A stretch of 64,000 nt of DNA from Paenisporosarcina sp. HGH0030 (GCF_000411295.1 NZ_KE150421.1:745324-809323); one strand, 5' to 3'. Shown: positions 25,477-34,288, counted from the first letter of the stretch. Translations and numbers: made by a program. The notes: generated by a model not told the origin, from the letters alone.

Positions 25477-26433
25477 TCAACGCAATCGCATTCCTAGGAA
25501 TTCGCTTAAAGCCTGCTTATTTTCATCTAGATTTATTTCAATGACAGATCCTACACCCGGATAAGACCCAAAATCATAACTATGTTCCACAGGGATGGTC
25601 ATTTTATTAATGTCTACTCCCCCGCTGAACGCCAGGCTTAGTACTCGTTTGACTTCATCTGTAGATGAGTAATCAGACTGGACATAACCATGTATGGCCC
25701 CTGCAAATTTCGGGTAATGAGCAGCATTGGAAGGACTCATGATTTCATCTTTTAATGCTTCCATAACTTTTTGCTGTCTCTCAACTCGTCCGAAATCCCC
25801 TTCAGCATCTGCGCGGAACCGTGCATATCCTAAAAGTTCCTTCCCATTCAACTGTTGAACTCCAGGTTCAAGTGAAACCCCAATTTTCTCGGACATCGCT
25901 TTTTCGACATCTATTTCGACACCGTCTGGTGCAACAATATCAACCAACGATTCAAAGCTTTTAAAATCTATCAGCGCATAATGGTGGATTGGCACGCCGA
26001 ACATACTTGAAATCGTATCCTTGACAAGTTGTACGTCACCTAAGTAGTATGCAGTATTCAGCTTATAGGATTTGTATCCTGGAATTTGAGCGTAAATATC
26101 TCGCATGAACGACACAACATTCACTTCGTCGGTTTCTTTATTCCACGAAACCAGCATCATTGTATCAGAACGGGATTGTTCTTCTCCCCGAGTATCTACA
26201 CCAAGAACCAAAACATTCTCAATGGATGGGTTTTTCACATCCATCGGATCACCTGTGAACTCAATATCATTTTTCCCTTTATTGGAAGCCAGCTCTTGAC
26301 CAGCTTTAAATTGAACGAATGAATATATAGCTACTCCTATTGCAGCCAAAAATAGAAGAGTCATAAAAAATCTACCGAAACGAAACTTTCTTTTCCTTCT
26401 CATGGAACGACGATTTGGAACTTGTTCTTCCAA
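25477..26433 (-). CDS. LytR-CpsA-Psr (LCP) family cell-wall ligase
   Basis: A 318-residue membrane-anchored protein: short cytosolic arginine-rich tail (RRSMRRKRKFRFGRF), one helix (FMTLLFLAAIGVAIYSFVQF) and an extracellular LCP domain. VLVLGVDTRGEEQSRSDTMMLVSWN and VVSFMRDIYAQIPGYKSYKLNTAYYLG, GVQQLNGKELLGYARFRADAEGDFGR contain the acidic and basic residues that bind the pyrophosphate-lipid substrate. LCP proteins attach teichoic acid or polysaccharide to peptidoglycan. TTG 26433 is preceded by GGGGGGAG. It is divergent from msrA. Confidence 0.88.
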   Translation of the reverse strand: MEEQVPNRRSMRRKRKFRFGRFFMTLLFLAAIGVAIYSFVQFKAGQELASNKGKNDIEFTGDPMDVKNPSIENVLVLGVDTRGEEQSRSDTMMLVSWNKETDEVNVVSFMRDIYAQIPGYKSYKLNTAYYLGDVQLVKDTISSMFGVPIHHYALIDFKSFESLVDIVAPDGVEIDVEKAMSEKIGVSLEPGVQQLNGKELLGYARFRADAEGDFGRVERQQKVMEALKDEIMSPSNAAHYPKFAGAIHGYVQSDYSSTDEVKRVLSLAFSGGVDINKMTIPVEHSYDFGSYPGVGSVIEINLDENKQALSEFLGMRLR

Positions 26434-26579
26434 AACGCTCCCCCCTTTCATATCTTTCATATAATAGAACGAAATAAGTCCAAAAAAGTTGCTTTTTTTC
26501 CTCTTCAATCATAGTTGTTGAGCACAGAGGATGCAAGTGCTACAATACGGTCTATGCAGGTTTGAGAGGAGTTTTATAA

Positions 26580-27098
26580 ATGGAAATAGCTACATTTGCA
26601 GGCGGTTGTTTTTGGTGTATGGTCAAGCCCTTTGATCAATGGGATGGAATAGAGTCCGTCATTTCAGGTTATATGGGTGGACATGTTGAGAATCCTACAT
26701 ATGAAGACGTGAAAAAAGGAGATTCAGGGCATCTTGAGGTCGTACAAATTCAGTTTGACCCATCTGTTTTTACATATAAACAATTACTTGAAATTTTTTG
26801 GCAGCAAATTGATCCAACGGATGACGGAGGTCAATTCCAGGACCGCGGAGAATCTTATAAAACAGCGATTTTCACACATTCCGATGAACAAGTGGAAATA
26901 GCGAATGAATCAAAACAAGCACTCGCTGAGAGCGGACGTTTCTCCAAACCAATCGTCACACCAATCCATCCTGCGGAAACATTTTATATCGCAGAAGACT
27001 ATCATCAAGATTACTATAAAAAAGAACCGGATCATTACGCAGAAGATCGCGCTATGTCCGGCCGTGATGAATTCATCCAAGAGAATTGGAAGAAGTAA
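26580..27098 (+). CDS. msrA: Peptide methionine-S-sulfoxide reductase MsrA
   Basis: A 172-residue MsrA. The catalytic Cys is in TFAGGCFWCMVKPFD near the N-terminus and the conserved SGYMGGHVENPTYEDVKKGDSGHLEVVQIQFDP follows. It reduces methionine S-sulfoxide in oxidised proteins using thioredoxin. The C-terminal region ends DRAMSGRDEFIQENWKK without obvious recycling cysteines. No MsrB domain is fused or adjacent. Start ATG 26580 follows GAGAGGAG. Confidence 0.95.
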   Translation: MEIATFAGGCFWCMVKPFDQWDGIESVISGYMGGHVENPTYEDVKKGDSGHLEVVQIQFDPSVFTYKQLLEIFWQQIDPTDDGGQFQDRGESYKTAIFTHSDEQVEIANESKQALAESGRFSKPIVTPIHPAETFYIAEDYHQDYYKKEPDHYAEDRAMSGRDEFIQENWKK

Positions 27099-27109
27099 TT
27101 CGATTTCTA

Positions 27110-27138
27110 GCCTTGCGCTTGCAAGGCTTTTTTATTTA
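27110..27138 (+). terminator. Rho-independent terminator of msrA
   Basis: Stem GCCTTGC-GCTT-GCAAGGC followed by TTTTTTATTTA. Confidence 0.9.
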
Positions 27139-27190
27139 GGCACGCTTATCGCACATTCGCGCTAGTCGCATGTTCTGCAAGAACTCACAA
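27139..27190. repeat. Terminator-associated repeat element, degenerate short copy
   Basis: Starts GGCACGC directly after the msrA terminator T-tract and contains TATCGCACATTCGCG (27147-27161), two mismatches from the family motif TATCGTACATTTGCG, then GCTAGTCGCATG. A degenerate copy of the element at 16998, 33322, 39493, 54299, 61997 and 63365. Confidence 0.5.
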
Positions 27191-27193
27191 ATA

Positions 27194-28384
27194 TCAAATG
27201 CTTTCTTTAACATGACCTTTATTTAAAAGGACCGTGACTATAAACATTCCTATAATTAAAGCGAGCAAGACAAAGAACGTCATTTGATGTGTTCCGCTCC
27301 AATCGTATAAAATACCGATTGCCAAAGGAACAAGCCCTCCCATGATAAAACCGCCTGTCTGAACCATTGCCGTCCATGCGTTCGCTTCTATTGCATCTGT
27401 CGTTTCATCGAGTGGTAGCAGTAATGCAAGCGGGAACAATACACCAAGTGTAAATCCAAGGAGAATCGCTGCCGGCCAAATCAGTGTCATATTCCCTGTC
27501 AATAACAAAACAATTCCAATGGTCCCGATAATGAGCGCGGAATAAATCCAAAATGATCGGATCGGAAATTTCTCAAGTAGTAAAGGGATGAAAATGTTTG
27601 TTACTATTTGTGCGACTGTCAAAACACTGATAACTGAACCAGCTTCAACCACATTAAATCCTAGTTCACTCGCTGCAGATGCAAGCCATGTCGTCAATGA
27701 GAAAAACAATGAAGCTTGAAAACCAAAAAACAATAAAATAAGCCATGCTCTCGTATTTGTCCACGGCGAACGGAATGATGCTGTCACATTTTCTCGTTCA
27801 ATCGGAACAGCGATTTCTTTTTCTGGCTTCATGGCAACGACCCAAACCAAGTATGCCAACAATGCTAACGAAGACCAGAAAGCTAGGGCATACTCCCATT
27901 CTTCACCGATCTTGACATATAATATACCGGTTAAACCAGCACTCAATGTTGCACCAGCACCCATACCTAGTGAATAGATTCCTATAGCTGAAGCAGTACG
28001 AGAAGGGAATTTTTCTTTAATTAATGATGATAAAATAGGTCCGATAATTGCAATGGCAACACCTATTACAAAAGCAGTCACCAATAGTGATACATAGTCA
28101 TTTAACCATGCACGTAATAAAGTAAGCACACCTATTAAGACGATTAATAAAGAAATGCCTCTTCTTTGTCCGAACTTATTCAGCCAGTGAACAGCCAATG
28201 GTGCGAATAATCCCATACAGATTACGGGAACCGCCGTTAACAAACTTACTTCACTGTTCGTCAAATTTAAATCATTACGGATTGTGTCCAGTAATGGCCC
28301 GATTGATGTAATAGCAGGTCGTAAATTTAAGGCAATCAAAAAGATGGCAATTAATAATGATGTCATTGATTTTTGGGAATTCAT
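27194..28384 (-). CDS. CynX/NimT-type MFS transporter
   Basis: A 396-residue major facilitator with 12 hydrophobic segments. The N-terminal LIALNLRPAITSIGPLLDTIRNDLNLTNSEVSLLTAVPVICMGLFAPLA is characteristic of the CynX/YycB cyanate/nitroimidazole-type group, and EKFPSRTASAIGIYSLGMGAGATLSAGLTG and LLFFGFQASLFFSLTTWLASAASELGF follow the family pattern. The substrate is unknown; members export or import small anions, or 2-nitroimidazole. No recognisable ribosome site decides the start beyond ATG 28384. Monocistronic. Confidence 0.82.
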   Translation of the reverse strand: MNSQKSMTSLLIAIFLIALNLRPAITSIGPLLDTIRNDLNLTNSEVSLLTAVPVICMGLFAPLAVHWLNKFGQRRGISLLIVLIGVLTLLRAWLNDYVSLLVTAFVIGVAIAIIGPILSSLIKEKFPSRTASAIGIYSLGMGAGATLSAGLTGILYVKIGEEWEYALAFWSSLALLAYLVWVVAMKPEKEIAVPIERENVTASFRSPWTNTRAWLILLFFGFQASLFFSLTTWLASAASELGFNVVEAGSVISVLTVAQIVTNIFIPLLLEKFPIRSFWIYSALIIGTIGIVLLLTGNMTLIWPAAILLGFTLGVLFPLALLLPLDETTDAIEANAWTAMVQTGGFIMGGLVPLAIGILYDWSGTHQMTFFVLLALIIGMFIVTVLLNKGHVKESI

Positions 28385-28530
28385 AATCTCCGCCCTCTAT
28401 AATTAAAATAGTTCTCCACCAAGTAAATCATATCAGACGTCCGACCACAACTATGAAACTTTGTATCTAGCATGCAAACTTGTGTTCCCTTTTGATAATT
28501 TGTACAATAAATGATGAAAGGGTGAATAAA

Positions 28531-28845
28531 TTGAAACTCATTCAATGGAGTTACACGAAAAGATACCAAGTGAAAGCTATTTTTGATGAATTTCCAAATA
28601 TGATTCTCGTATTCAGGACGATAGGGTCCTATTATTTTATATTTACTACAAAAGGATCGATAGACAATCGATATCCAACTAGAAAAGATTATGTTGAAAT
28701 GGAACTGTTGGTAAATGAGCAGCTGCAAACGCTGCAATCCTACATAAATCGCAAGTCACCACTCGAAATGAAGTGGGTTGACGAATGGTTGCAAAAAAAA
28801 GAACTTCCACTTACACAATTGGAAGTCCTTTCTCATAAAGAATAA
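28531..28845 (+). CDS. Hypothetical protein, 104 residues
   Basis: Starting at TTG 28531, which has AAAGGGTG 7 nt upstream, the frame gives 104 residues: MKLIQWSYTKRYQVKAIFDEF, an FRTIGSYYFIFTTKG stretch, then an amphipathic helix (EMELLVNEQLQTLQSYI) and a basic tail. No family is recognised. It converges on the GGDEF gene with a 35-bp overlap, and the terminator of that gene (28793-28826) lies inside its 3' end. It is therefore transcribed toward its neighbour's stop region. Confidence 0.5.
   Translation: MKLIQWSYTKRYQVKAIFDEFPNMILVFRTIGSYYFIFTTKGSIDNRYPTRKDYVEMELLVNEQLQTLQSYINRKSPLEMKWVDEWLQKKELPLTQLEVLSHKE
28793..28826 (-). terminator. Terminator of the GGDEF gene inside the convergent gene
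   Basis: Minus strand ACTTCCA/TGGAAGT stem followed by TCTTTTTTTT. It ends the GGDEF transcript but lies in codons of the opposite-strand gene 28531-28845. Confidence 0.75.
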
Positions 28846-29646
28846 TTTGCTTGCGTCCAAGCGATTTTGCGATGTAAAGCGCTTGGTCTGCACGTTTCAA
28901 TAAATCTTCCAGTGATTGCTGGATATCATATTCATGCACACCAGCCGAAAATGATAACGGTACTGGATCCATTCGGTATTTCAACAATTCTTCATTGCAG
29001 CAATCTTGTATTGAAAGTAATTGACGGTGAATTTCCTGCGTGTTGCTGTTTTGAAAAAGAATAATAAATTCTTCTCCCCCCCACCTCGCAACGACATTCA
29101 GATCATGAATTTTCCGTCTTAATAGGCTGGCAAAAGTTTGGAGGGCAATATCCCCAAATGTATGCCCGTATTGATCGTTGATGTTCTTGAAATGATCCAG
29201 ATCCAATATCGCCAAAGTAAAAGACTGTCCGCTCACTTCAAAACGATTTTGAGCCTTACGGATTTCCTCCACCATTTTCCGTCGATTAAATAGTGACGTT
29301 AAGTGATCGGTAATGGAAAGCTCCTTTACTTGTTCGACCAAACGTTCCAACTCCTCATGGCTCCTATGAAGCAAAATCTCAATTTCTTTTCGCTCGGTAA
29401 TATCGATATGTGTCCAATCATGCGCTTTGCGAATCTCGATTGTCACGCTCCAAAGATTTTCCACGACCCAAAACCCAACGATTTTGGAGATATATGTTCT
29501 ACTTCTTGTTTTCCGTTGTCCAATACCCGGTGCATAAAAATTATAGGTCCATTCCAAGTCATTTCATGAAAAGGCGTTTCAAACACTTTTTCCATATTAC
29601 CCATAATACACCAACTATCTAATACACTTATTATAACTGAAAGCAA
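28811..29646 (-). pseudogene. PAS-GGDEF protein with decayed PAS domain; GGDEF part intact
   Basis: The C-terminal part (28811-29557 frame) has a complete GGDEF domain: SITDHLTSLFNRRKMVEEI, LAILDLDHFKNINDQYGHTFGD and the active-site RWGGEEFIILF, so a diguanylate cyclase core survives. Upstream, a PAS-like start (EMTWNGPIIFMHRVLDNGK, up to ISPK) is in another frame (29443-29646), and the join at about 29500 shifts frame and lacks most of the PAS core before ITERKEIE. So the sensory domain was lost by deletion plus frameshift. Whether the GGDEF part is still translated is unclear. It follows the esterase gene by 10 bp. Confidence 0.7.
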
Positions 29647-29655
29647 AAATTAAGG

Positions 29656-30270
29656 CTACCTAATTAAGGAATACCAATCACGTGCATCCTGTATTTCCTT
29701 CATTGTCAATTGGTGTCCGTTGTTATACCATTTTTCCTGAACTTTAGCGCCTTGAACACGTAATACATCAATTAACTCCTGCGTCTCTTTTTGAGGAATA
29801 ATGGGATCATTTGTTCCTGCCCCAATAAAAATATGTGCATTCTGTATTTCTTTTACTGTGTTGTTTCGATATGGCACCATTGCATGGAATAAAATCGCTC
29901 GATCGACAATTTTCTCATATTTCATCAGCAATGTTGCTGCAATATTTGCTCCATTGGAATAGCCAATAACTGTGACAAGGTCAGTGTTCGGTGCATAATG
30001 CGATAAAGCTTCCTTAAGGAACGTATGGAGTTCTTCTGCGCGGTAAAACAAATCTTTCTCGTCAAAAATACCTTCTGCTAGACGGCGGAAGTATCGTGGC
30101 ATGTCCCCCTCCAAAACATTTCCACGAACTCCAAGTAAGGATGCTGTCGGATCGATATGTTTTCCCAGATTAATCAAATCATGTTCATTTCCACCTGTAC
30201 CGTGTAGCAATATCAAGACGTTTTTTTTATTTGTTCCTTCAATAAATATGTGTTGATGTGTTTCATTCAT
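29656..30270 (-). CDS. MhqD-like alpha/beta hydrolase (carboxylesterase family)
   Basis: A 204-residue esterase. Oxyanion loop LILLHGTGGNEHDL is N-terminal, nucleophile Ser lies in VIGYSNGANIAATLL, acid Asp in IGAGTNDPIIP and base His in YNNGHQLTMKE. The family includes MhqD/YodD-type carboxylesterases induced by quinones. Substrate unknown. ATG 30270 has GGAGGGG upstream. The downstream PAS-GGDEF remnant starts 10 bp after its stop. Confidence 0.85.
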   Translation of the reverse strand: MNETHQHIFIEGTNKKNVLILLHGTGGNEHDLINLGKHIDPTASLLGVRGNVLEGDMPRYFRRLAEGIFDEKDLFYRAEELHTFLKEALSHYAPNTDLVTVIGYSNGANIAATLLMKYEKIVDRAILFHAMVPYRNNTVKEIQNAHIFIGAGTNDPIIPQKETQELIDVLRVQGAKVQEKWYNNGHQLTMKEIQDARDWYSLIR

Positions 30271-30394
30271 CGTTATCCCCTCCTTCTTTTCATTTTATCT
30301 TGAATTCAAGATATATTCCACTCTTAAAGTTTGAGCATTCTTATACCCTTTCATGATATAATAGAAGCATTGTGAAAAATAAGGAGGTTCAAAC

Positions 30395-32002
30395 ATGATT
30401 GCTGTAAGTAATGTAAGTTTACGCTTCGGAGATCGTAAGCTTTTCGAAGACGTCAATATAAAATTCAACCCAGGTAACTGTTACGGATTAATTGGTGCTA
30501 ACGGTGCGGGAAAATCAACTTTTATTAAAATCTTATCAGGTGACATTGATACACAAGAAGGTAATGTCATCATGAACCCGAACGAACGTATGGCTGTCCT
30601 AAAACAAAATCACTTCGAATATGAAGAGTATCCTGTTTTGGAAACAGTTATGATGGGTCATAAACGTTTGTATGAAGTCATGAATGAAAAGAATGCCATC
30701 TATATGAAAGAAGATTTCTCTGATGAAGATGGCATGCGTGCTGCTGAACTTGAAGGTGAGTTTGCTGACATGAACGGATGGGAAGCGGAATCAGAAGCGG
30801 CTATCCTTCTTCAAGGTTTGGGAATTGGTGAAGAATTCCACACGAAAAAAATGGCAGATTTAACTGGTTCTGAAAAAGTGAAAGTGCTATTGGCACAAGC
30901 TCTATTCGGCAAACCTGATGTACTTTTACTCGATGAGCCTACTAACCATCTGGACTTAAAAGCGATTCAATGGTTGGAAGAATTCCTAATCAACTTTGAA
31001 AATACTGTTATCGTCGTTTCCCATGACCGTCACTTCCTTAATAAAGTTTGTACACATATTGCCGATCTTGATTTCGGTAAAATTCAAGTGTATGTCGGAA
31101 ACTATGATTTCTGGTATGAATCAAGCCAATTGGCATTAAAAATGTCTCAAGATCAGAACAGTAAAAAAGAAGAGAAAATCAAAGAACTTCAAGCGTTCAT
31201 TGCACGATTCAGTGCCAATGCCTCGAAGTCTAAGCAAGCTACTTCTCGTAAAAAAATGTTGGATAAAATCGAATTGGACGATATCCGACCTTCATCACGT
31301 AAGTATCCATATGTAAACTTCCAAATGGGCCGTGACATCGGAAATGATGTATTGTCCGTTCAAGATATTACAATGGAACATGAAGGCCAAACATTATTTA
31401 AAAACATTCATTTCTCCGTAAATAAAGATGACAAAATCATCTTGATCGGTGATCCAATTGCAAAATCTTCTTTACTACGTGTATTGGCTGAAGAAGTGCA
31501 ACCTGTTGAAGGTTCAATTCGTTGGGGTGTCACAACTACTCGTTCATACTTCCCTATCGACTACAGTGAATACTTCACTGGAAAAGAAAATTCTTTAGTT
31601 GATTGGTTACGCCAATATTCTCCAGATGACGAAAGCGAAACATTTTTACGAGGGTTCCTTGGACGCATGTTGTTCTCTGGCGAAGAAGTAAAGAAAAAAC
31701 CTGCTGTACTATCAGGTGGAGAAAAAGTTCGTTGTATGCTTTCTAAAATGATGTTAGCCAACGCTAACGTTTTACTGTTGGATGAACCGACTAACCACTT
31801 AGACTTGGAATCAATTCAAGCACTGAACAATGGATTAATTGCTTTCAAAGGCGCAATGATTTTCACTTCTCATGACCATCAGTTCATTCAAACAATTGCT
31901 AATCGTGTAATTGAAATCATGCCTGATGGATCAATTTTGGATAAACAATTATCATTTGATGAATTTTTAGAGTGGAAAGAAGCACAAGGAATTAAATCAT
32001 AA
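30395..32002 (+). CDS. ABC-F family ATPase, YkpA/YbiT type
   Basis: A 535-residue protein with two ATP-binding cassettes and no membrane segments. Cassette 1: Walker A GANGAGKST, signature LTGSEKVKV, Walker B DVLLLDEPTNHLD. Linker with charged SKKEEKIKELQAFIARF (about 250-270). Cassette 2: Walker A is the degenerate GDPIAKSS, signature LSGGEKVRC, Walker B VLLLDEPTNHLD. ABC-F proteins act on the ribosome; YkpA-type members have unknown physiological role. ATG 30395 is preceded by AAGGAGG. Confidence 0.88.
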   Translation: MIAVSNVSLRFGDRKLFEDVNIKFNPGNCYGLIGANGAGKSTFIKILSGDIDTQEGNVIMNPNERMAVLKQNHFEYEEYPVLETVMMGHKRLYEVMNEKNAIYMKEDFSDEDGMRAAELEGEFADMNGWEAESEAAILLQGLGIGEEFHTKKMADLTGSEKVKVLLAQALFGKPDVLLLDEPTNHLDLKAIQWLEEFLINFENTVIVVSHDRHFLNKVCTHIADLDFGKIQVYVGNYDFWYESSQLALKMSQDQNSKKEEKIKELQAFIARFSANASKSKQATSRKKMLDKIELDDIRPSSRKYPYVNFQMGRDIGNDVLSVQDITMEHEGQTLFKNIHFSVNKDDKIILIGDPIAKSSLLRVLAEEVQPVEGSIRWGVTTTRSYFPIDYSEYFTGKENSLVDWLRQYSPDDESETFLRGFLGRMLFSGEEVKKKPAVLSGGEKVRCMLSKMMLANANVLLLDEPTNHLDLESIQALNNGLIAFKGAMIFTSHDHQFIQTIANRVIEIMPDGSILDKQLSFDEFLEWKEAQGIKS

Positions 32003-32008
32003 TACAGA

Positions 32009-32044
32009 TAAAAGTGCGAAGGAATTTCTCCTTCGCACTTTTTA
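32009..32044. terminator. Rho-independent terminator, bidirectional
   Basis: AAAGTGCGAAGGA-5 nt-TCCTTCGCACTTT with T/A tracts on both sides; it serves the ABC-F gene and the converging DUF1232 gene. Confidence 0.9.
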
Positions 32045-32527
32045 ATTTGATTTTTTTATAAATCGACCAAGTAATGATCGTGCAGGTAATTTACCGAGCA
32101 GCCCATCGCTGGTTTCGGAAATTTTTTTCAAGGCATCCAGTAACTTTTGATCACCAACCCAGTGCTCTTCCAGTATTTCAGGAGAAAATTTATTCAATAG
32201 TAAATTTACAACGAACGTGGCCACTATGATGTCATCAATAAATCCACCTGGCCCAATCAAACCTTCAGGTATTACATCAATTGGTGCAATAAAATACAAA
32301 ATCCCACTTCCGATTAAAGCTTTGCTTTTCCCGTCAATGCGTTGATCCAGCATGGATTTTGTGAGCAAATGAAACAAATCAGGTGCAAATAATAAATACG
32401 GCGCAAATTTACTCGCACCACCTGAGCGTGTTGCTAAAAATGTGGTAATTTTTTCGCGTAATTTTTCATAAAAGTCCTGTTGTTTTCTTGGTGTAGGCAG
32501 TTCATGTTTCAGTTCATATTGTGTCAT
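32042..32527 (-). CDS. YkvA/DUF1232 family membrane protein
   Basis: A 161-residue protein with the DUF1232 core: ALIGSGILYFIAPIDVIPEGLIGPGGFIDDIIVATFVV, a PxD turn between two hydrophobic helices. YkvA-type proteins are small membrane proteins of unknown function. The start at 32527 (MTQYELK) has GGAG at 7 nt; an ATG two codons upstream is only one base from it. The last codons precede the shared terminator at 32009-32044. Confidence 0.85.
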   Translation of the reverse strand: MTQYELKHELPTPRKQQDFYEKLREKITTFLATRSGGASKFAPYLLFAPDLFHLLTKSMLDQRIDGKSKALIGSGILYFIAPIDVIPEGLIGPGGFIDDIIVATFVVNLLLNKFSPEILEEHWVGDQKLLDALKKISETSDGLLGKLPARSLLGRFIKKSN

Positions 32528-32634
32528 GATCATTCTCCTTCCATACCAGTTACTATACCAAAAAAACAGAAGGTTGAAACGTTTCGACCCTTTCAAACGT
32601 CTACTGTATAAATTACTTAGAGGAGGTCCATGAT

Positions 32635-33300
32635 ATGTCAGCATTCAAATTTCCCATAGTTTTGGTGTTAATGCTCCTATTAAGTGCTTGTAGTGAAAAA
32701 TCTACAGATGACTCCCCTATTGACACCGGTACTCCATCAGACGAAATTCGAGAAGAAGTTCCTCAGACCGAAGATTCTGCTGAAGAAAAAATCGATCTAA
32801 AACGATTTTTTATGAAGGATGGATCTGTTGCAAAATATTTAGGTGACGGCAACGAATATGCCAGTTATCAGGCACGCACTCAATGGCACAATGATAATAC
32901 AGTATCAGTATATGAGGATAACGGTGGCACAGTCGTAATCCGCACTTTTCGAATTACAGAGGATTCGATTCATTTAATTAAAGAGCAGGCTGAGTATTAT
33001 GAAACATACTCTCCTACCGATGAAGAACTGCAGTCGTTGCCTATCATTTCCACAATTCTTCAAACACCAATTGAACCAGGAACAACGTTTGATGAATGGA
33101 CAGTCGTAAGTATTGACCAAACACTTGATACACCATACAAAACGTTTGACGATGTCATTGTGTTAGAGAAAACGGACGAAAGTGGTGCGGTCCAACGTAA
33201 ATATTTTGTTCAAGATTTCGGTGAAATCAAACGGGAATTTATCATGCAGGACAACGATACAGAATTCAGCGTGACTTCTACGCTTGAGTCTATAGACTGA
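32635..33300 (+). CDS. Lipoprotein of unknown function
   Basis: A 221-residue protein with a lipoprotein signal: FPIVLVLMLLLSAC, lipobox LSAC, Cys as first mature residue. An acidic low-complexity linker (DDSPIDTGTPSDEIREEVPQTED) precedes a folded part with repeated beta-strand patterns such as VSVYEDNGGTVVIRTFRI and KYFVQDFGEIKREFIMQD. This resembles the extracellular lipoproteins of Bacillales with unknown substrate binding. ATG 32635 follows GGAGG at 8 nt. A repeat element begins 22 bp after the stop. Confidence 0.75.
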   Translation: MSAFKFPIVLVLMLLLSACSEKSTDDSPIDTGTPSDEIREEVPQTEDSAEEKIDLKRFFMKDGSVAKYLGDGNEYASYQARTQWHNDNTVSVYEDNGGTVVIRTFRITEDSIHLIKEQAEYYETYSPTDEELQSLPIISTILQTPIEPGTTFDEWTVVSIDQTLDTPYKTFDDVIVLEKTDESGAVQRKYFVQDFGEIKREFIMQDNDTEFSVTSTLESID

Positions 33301-33321
33301 TTCATGCTGGATTTTATACAA

Positions 33322-33816
33322 GACCCTGTTAAATGGATGGCTGTATATCGTACATTTGCGCTTGCCGCATGAGCCAACAAGTATGAAAACCACATACTTG
33401 CAGTCTCATTCTTCGAAAGATCTGATCCAGCGGTTACTCGTCGCAAATGAAATCTTCGTTTTATTTTAATATCGACAACATTAATTAATATGGTGTTCGA
33501 TAATCTGTTAATCATATTGTTAATAGTAAAGGAGTGCCACTACTGCGGTAAAACCCCGCAGTGAGTACAAAGGAACGAAGGCTAATAACGCCACCTCCCT
33601 GCTCCTGCGGTTACTCGTCGCAAAGAATAAGACTGCTCCTGCGGTTACTCGTCGCAAAGAATAAGACTGCTCCTGCGGTTACTCGTCAGAAAATGCAATT
33701 TTTGTGGCAACGCCTTCGCGACCAACATCCTGTTGGCCCGAGTAGGCTTGCTATTTCGTCCGCTGAAAGGGCACAGATTCCATTTTTAGACATCAACCGT
33801 GAAAGTTAACAAAGTC
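33322..33816. repeat. Terminator-associated repeat element, 495-bp copy with internal tandem repeats
   Basis: Left end GACCCTGTTAAA (33322), right end GTTAACAAAGTC (33805-33816), mutually inverted. It contains TATCGTACATTTGCG (33346-33360), a stem-loop with CAAGTATG/CATACTTG, and a 34-bp tandem repeat in 2.5 copies (see next entry). Its reverse complement matches the 224-bp copy at 54299 at both ends, with extra internal modules. The right end is next to the A-tract of the csp terminator. It contains short frames only, no gene. Confidence 0.75.
33601..33687. repeat. 34-bp tandem repeat inside the repeat element
   Basis: Copies start at 33601, 33635 and 33669 (third truncated), each GCTCCTGCGGTTACTCGTCG followed by CAAAGAATAAGACT. 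The same CTCCTGCGGTTACTCGTCGC core recurs near 53878 (slightly altered) and, inverted, at 63400-63460 (CGACGAGTAACC-GCAGGAG). It appears to be a mobile sub-module. Confidence 0.85.
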
Positions 33817-33820
33817 ATAT

Positions 33821-33860
33821 AAAAAAAAAGAAGAGGCAATCCGATTTCGGAAGCCTCTTT
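33821..33860 (-). terminator. Rho-independent terminator of the cold shock gene
   Basis: Minus strand AAGAGGC and GCCTCTT flanking TTCCGAAATCGGATT, followed by TTCTTTTTTTT. Confidence 0.88.
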
Positions 33861-33872
33861 TACATTGTTAAA

Positions 33873-34073
33873 TTAAACTTTAGTTACATTAGCAGCTTGT
33901 GGTCCGCGGTTGCCATCGACAACTTCGAACTCAACTTTTTGGCCTTCATCAAGTGTTTTGAAGCCATCTCCTTGGATTGCTGAGAAATGAACGAACACAT
34001 CGTTTTCTCCCTCAATTTCAATGAAACCGAAACCTTTTTCTGAATTGAACCATTTTACTGTACCTTGTTTCAT
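33873..34073 (-). CDS. Cold shock protein, CspA/CspB family
   Basis: A 66-residue single-domain cold shock protein. The start [19 protein letters not shown] carries RNP1 (KGFGFIE) and [10 protein letters not shown] carries RNP2. It binds single-stranded RNA and DNA as an RNA chaperone. Start 34073 has GGAGG at 9 nt. A strong promoter is 150 bp upstream, so the mRNA has a long leader as in other cold shock genes. It terminates at 33821. Confidence 0.95.
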   Translation of the reverse strand: MKQGTVKWFNSEKGFGFIEIEGENDVFVHFSAIQGDGFKTLDEGQKVEFEVVDGNRGPQAANVTKV

Positions 34074-34216
34074 GAACAAAACCTCCAAAAAAATAAAGTT
34101 AACAATCGTGATTATTTGTTGTAAACCTAAAAAACCACACATTCAACAGTACCAGCAAACGCCAATCACTACTGAAAATATGTGAGTTCAGGTCTCCGGT
34201 AAAACAATTTCAATTG

Positions 34217-34252
34217 TTAAGAATATTATATCACTTGCCCAACATCTGTCAA
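34217..34252 (-). promoter_or_regulatory. Strong promoter of the cold shock gene
   Basis: TTGACA (34247-34252) and TATAAT (34225-34230) on the minus strand, 16 bp apart. The predicted transcript start near 34217 gives an approximately 144-nt leader before the AUG, which is consistent with temperature-dependent control seen in csp genes. Confidence 0.8.
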
Positions 34253-34288
34253 TTTTATTCTTTGTATTTTCATAGCTTTTTATGTCAT

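Noticed and set aside
33561-33687. Possible CRISPR array
   Set aside because: The 34-bp repeats are contiguous with no spacers and there are no cas genes.
33322-33816. Group II intron at the terminator
   Set aside because: Site choice resembles group IIC introns, but there is no domain V-like structure, no GTGCG start and no reverse transcriptase; ends are inverted repeats.
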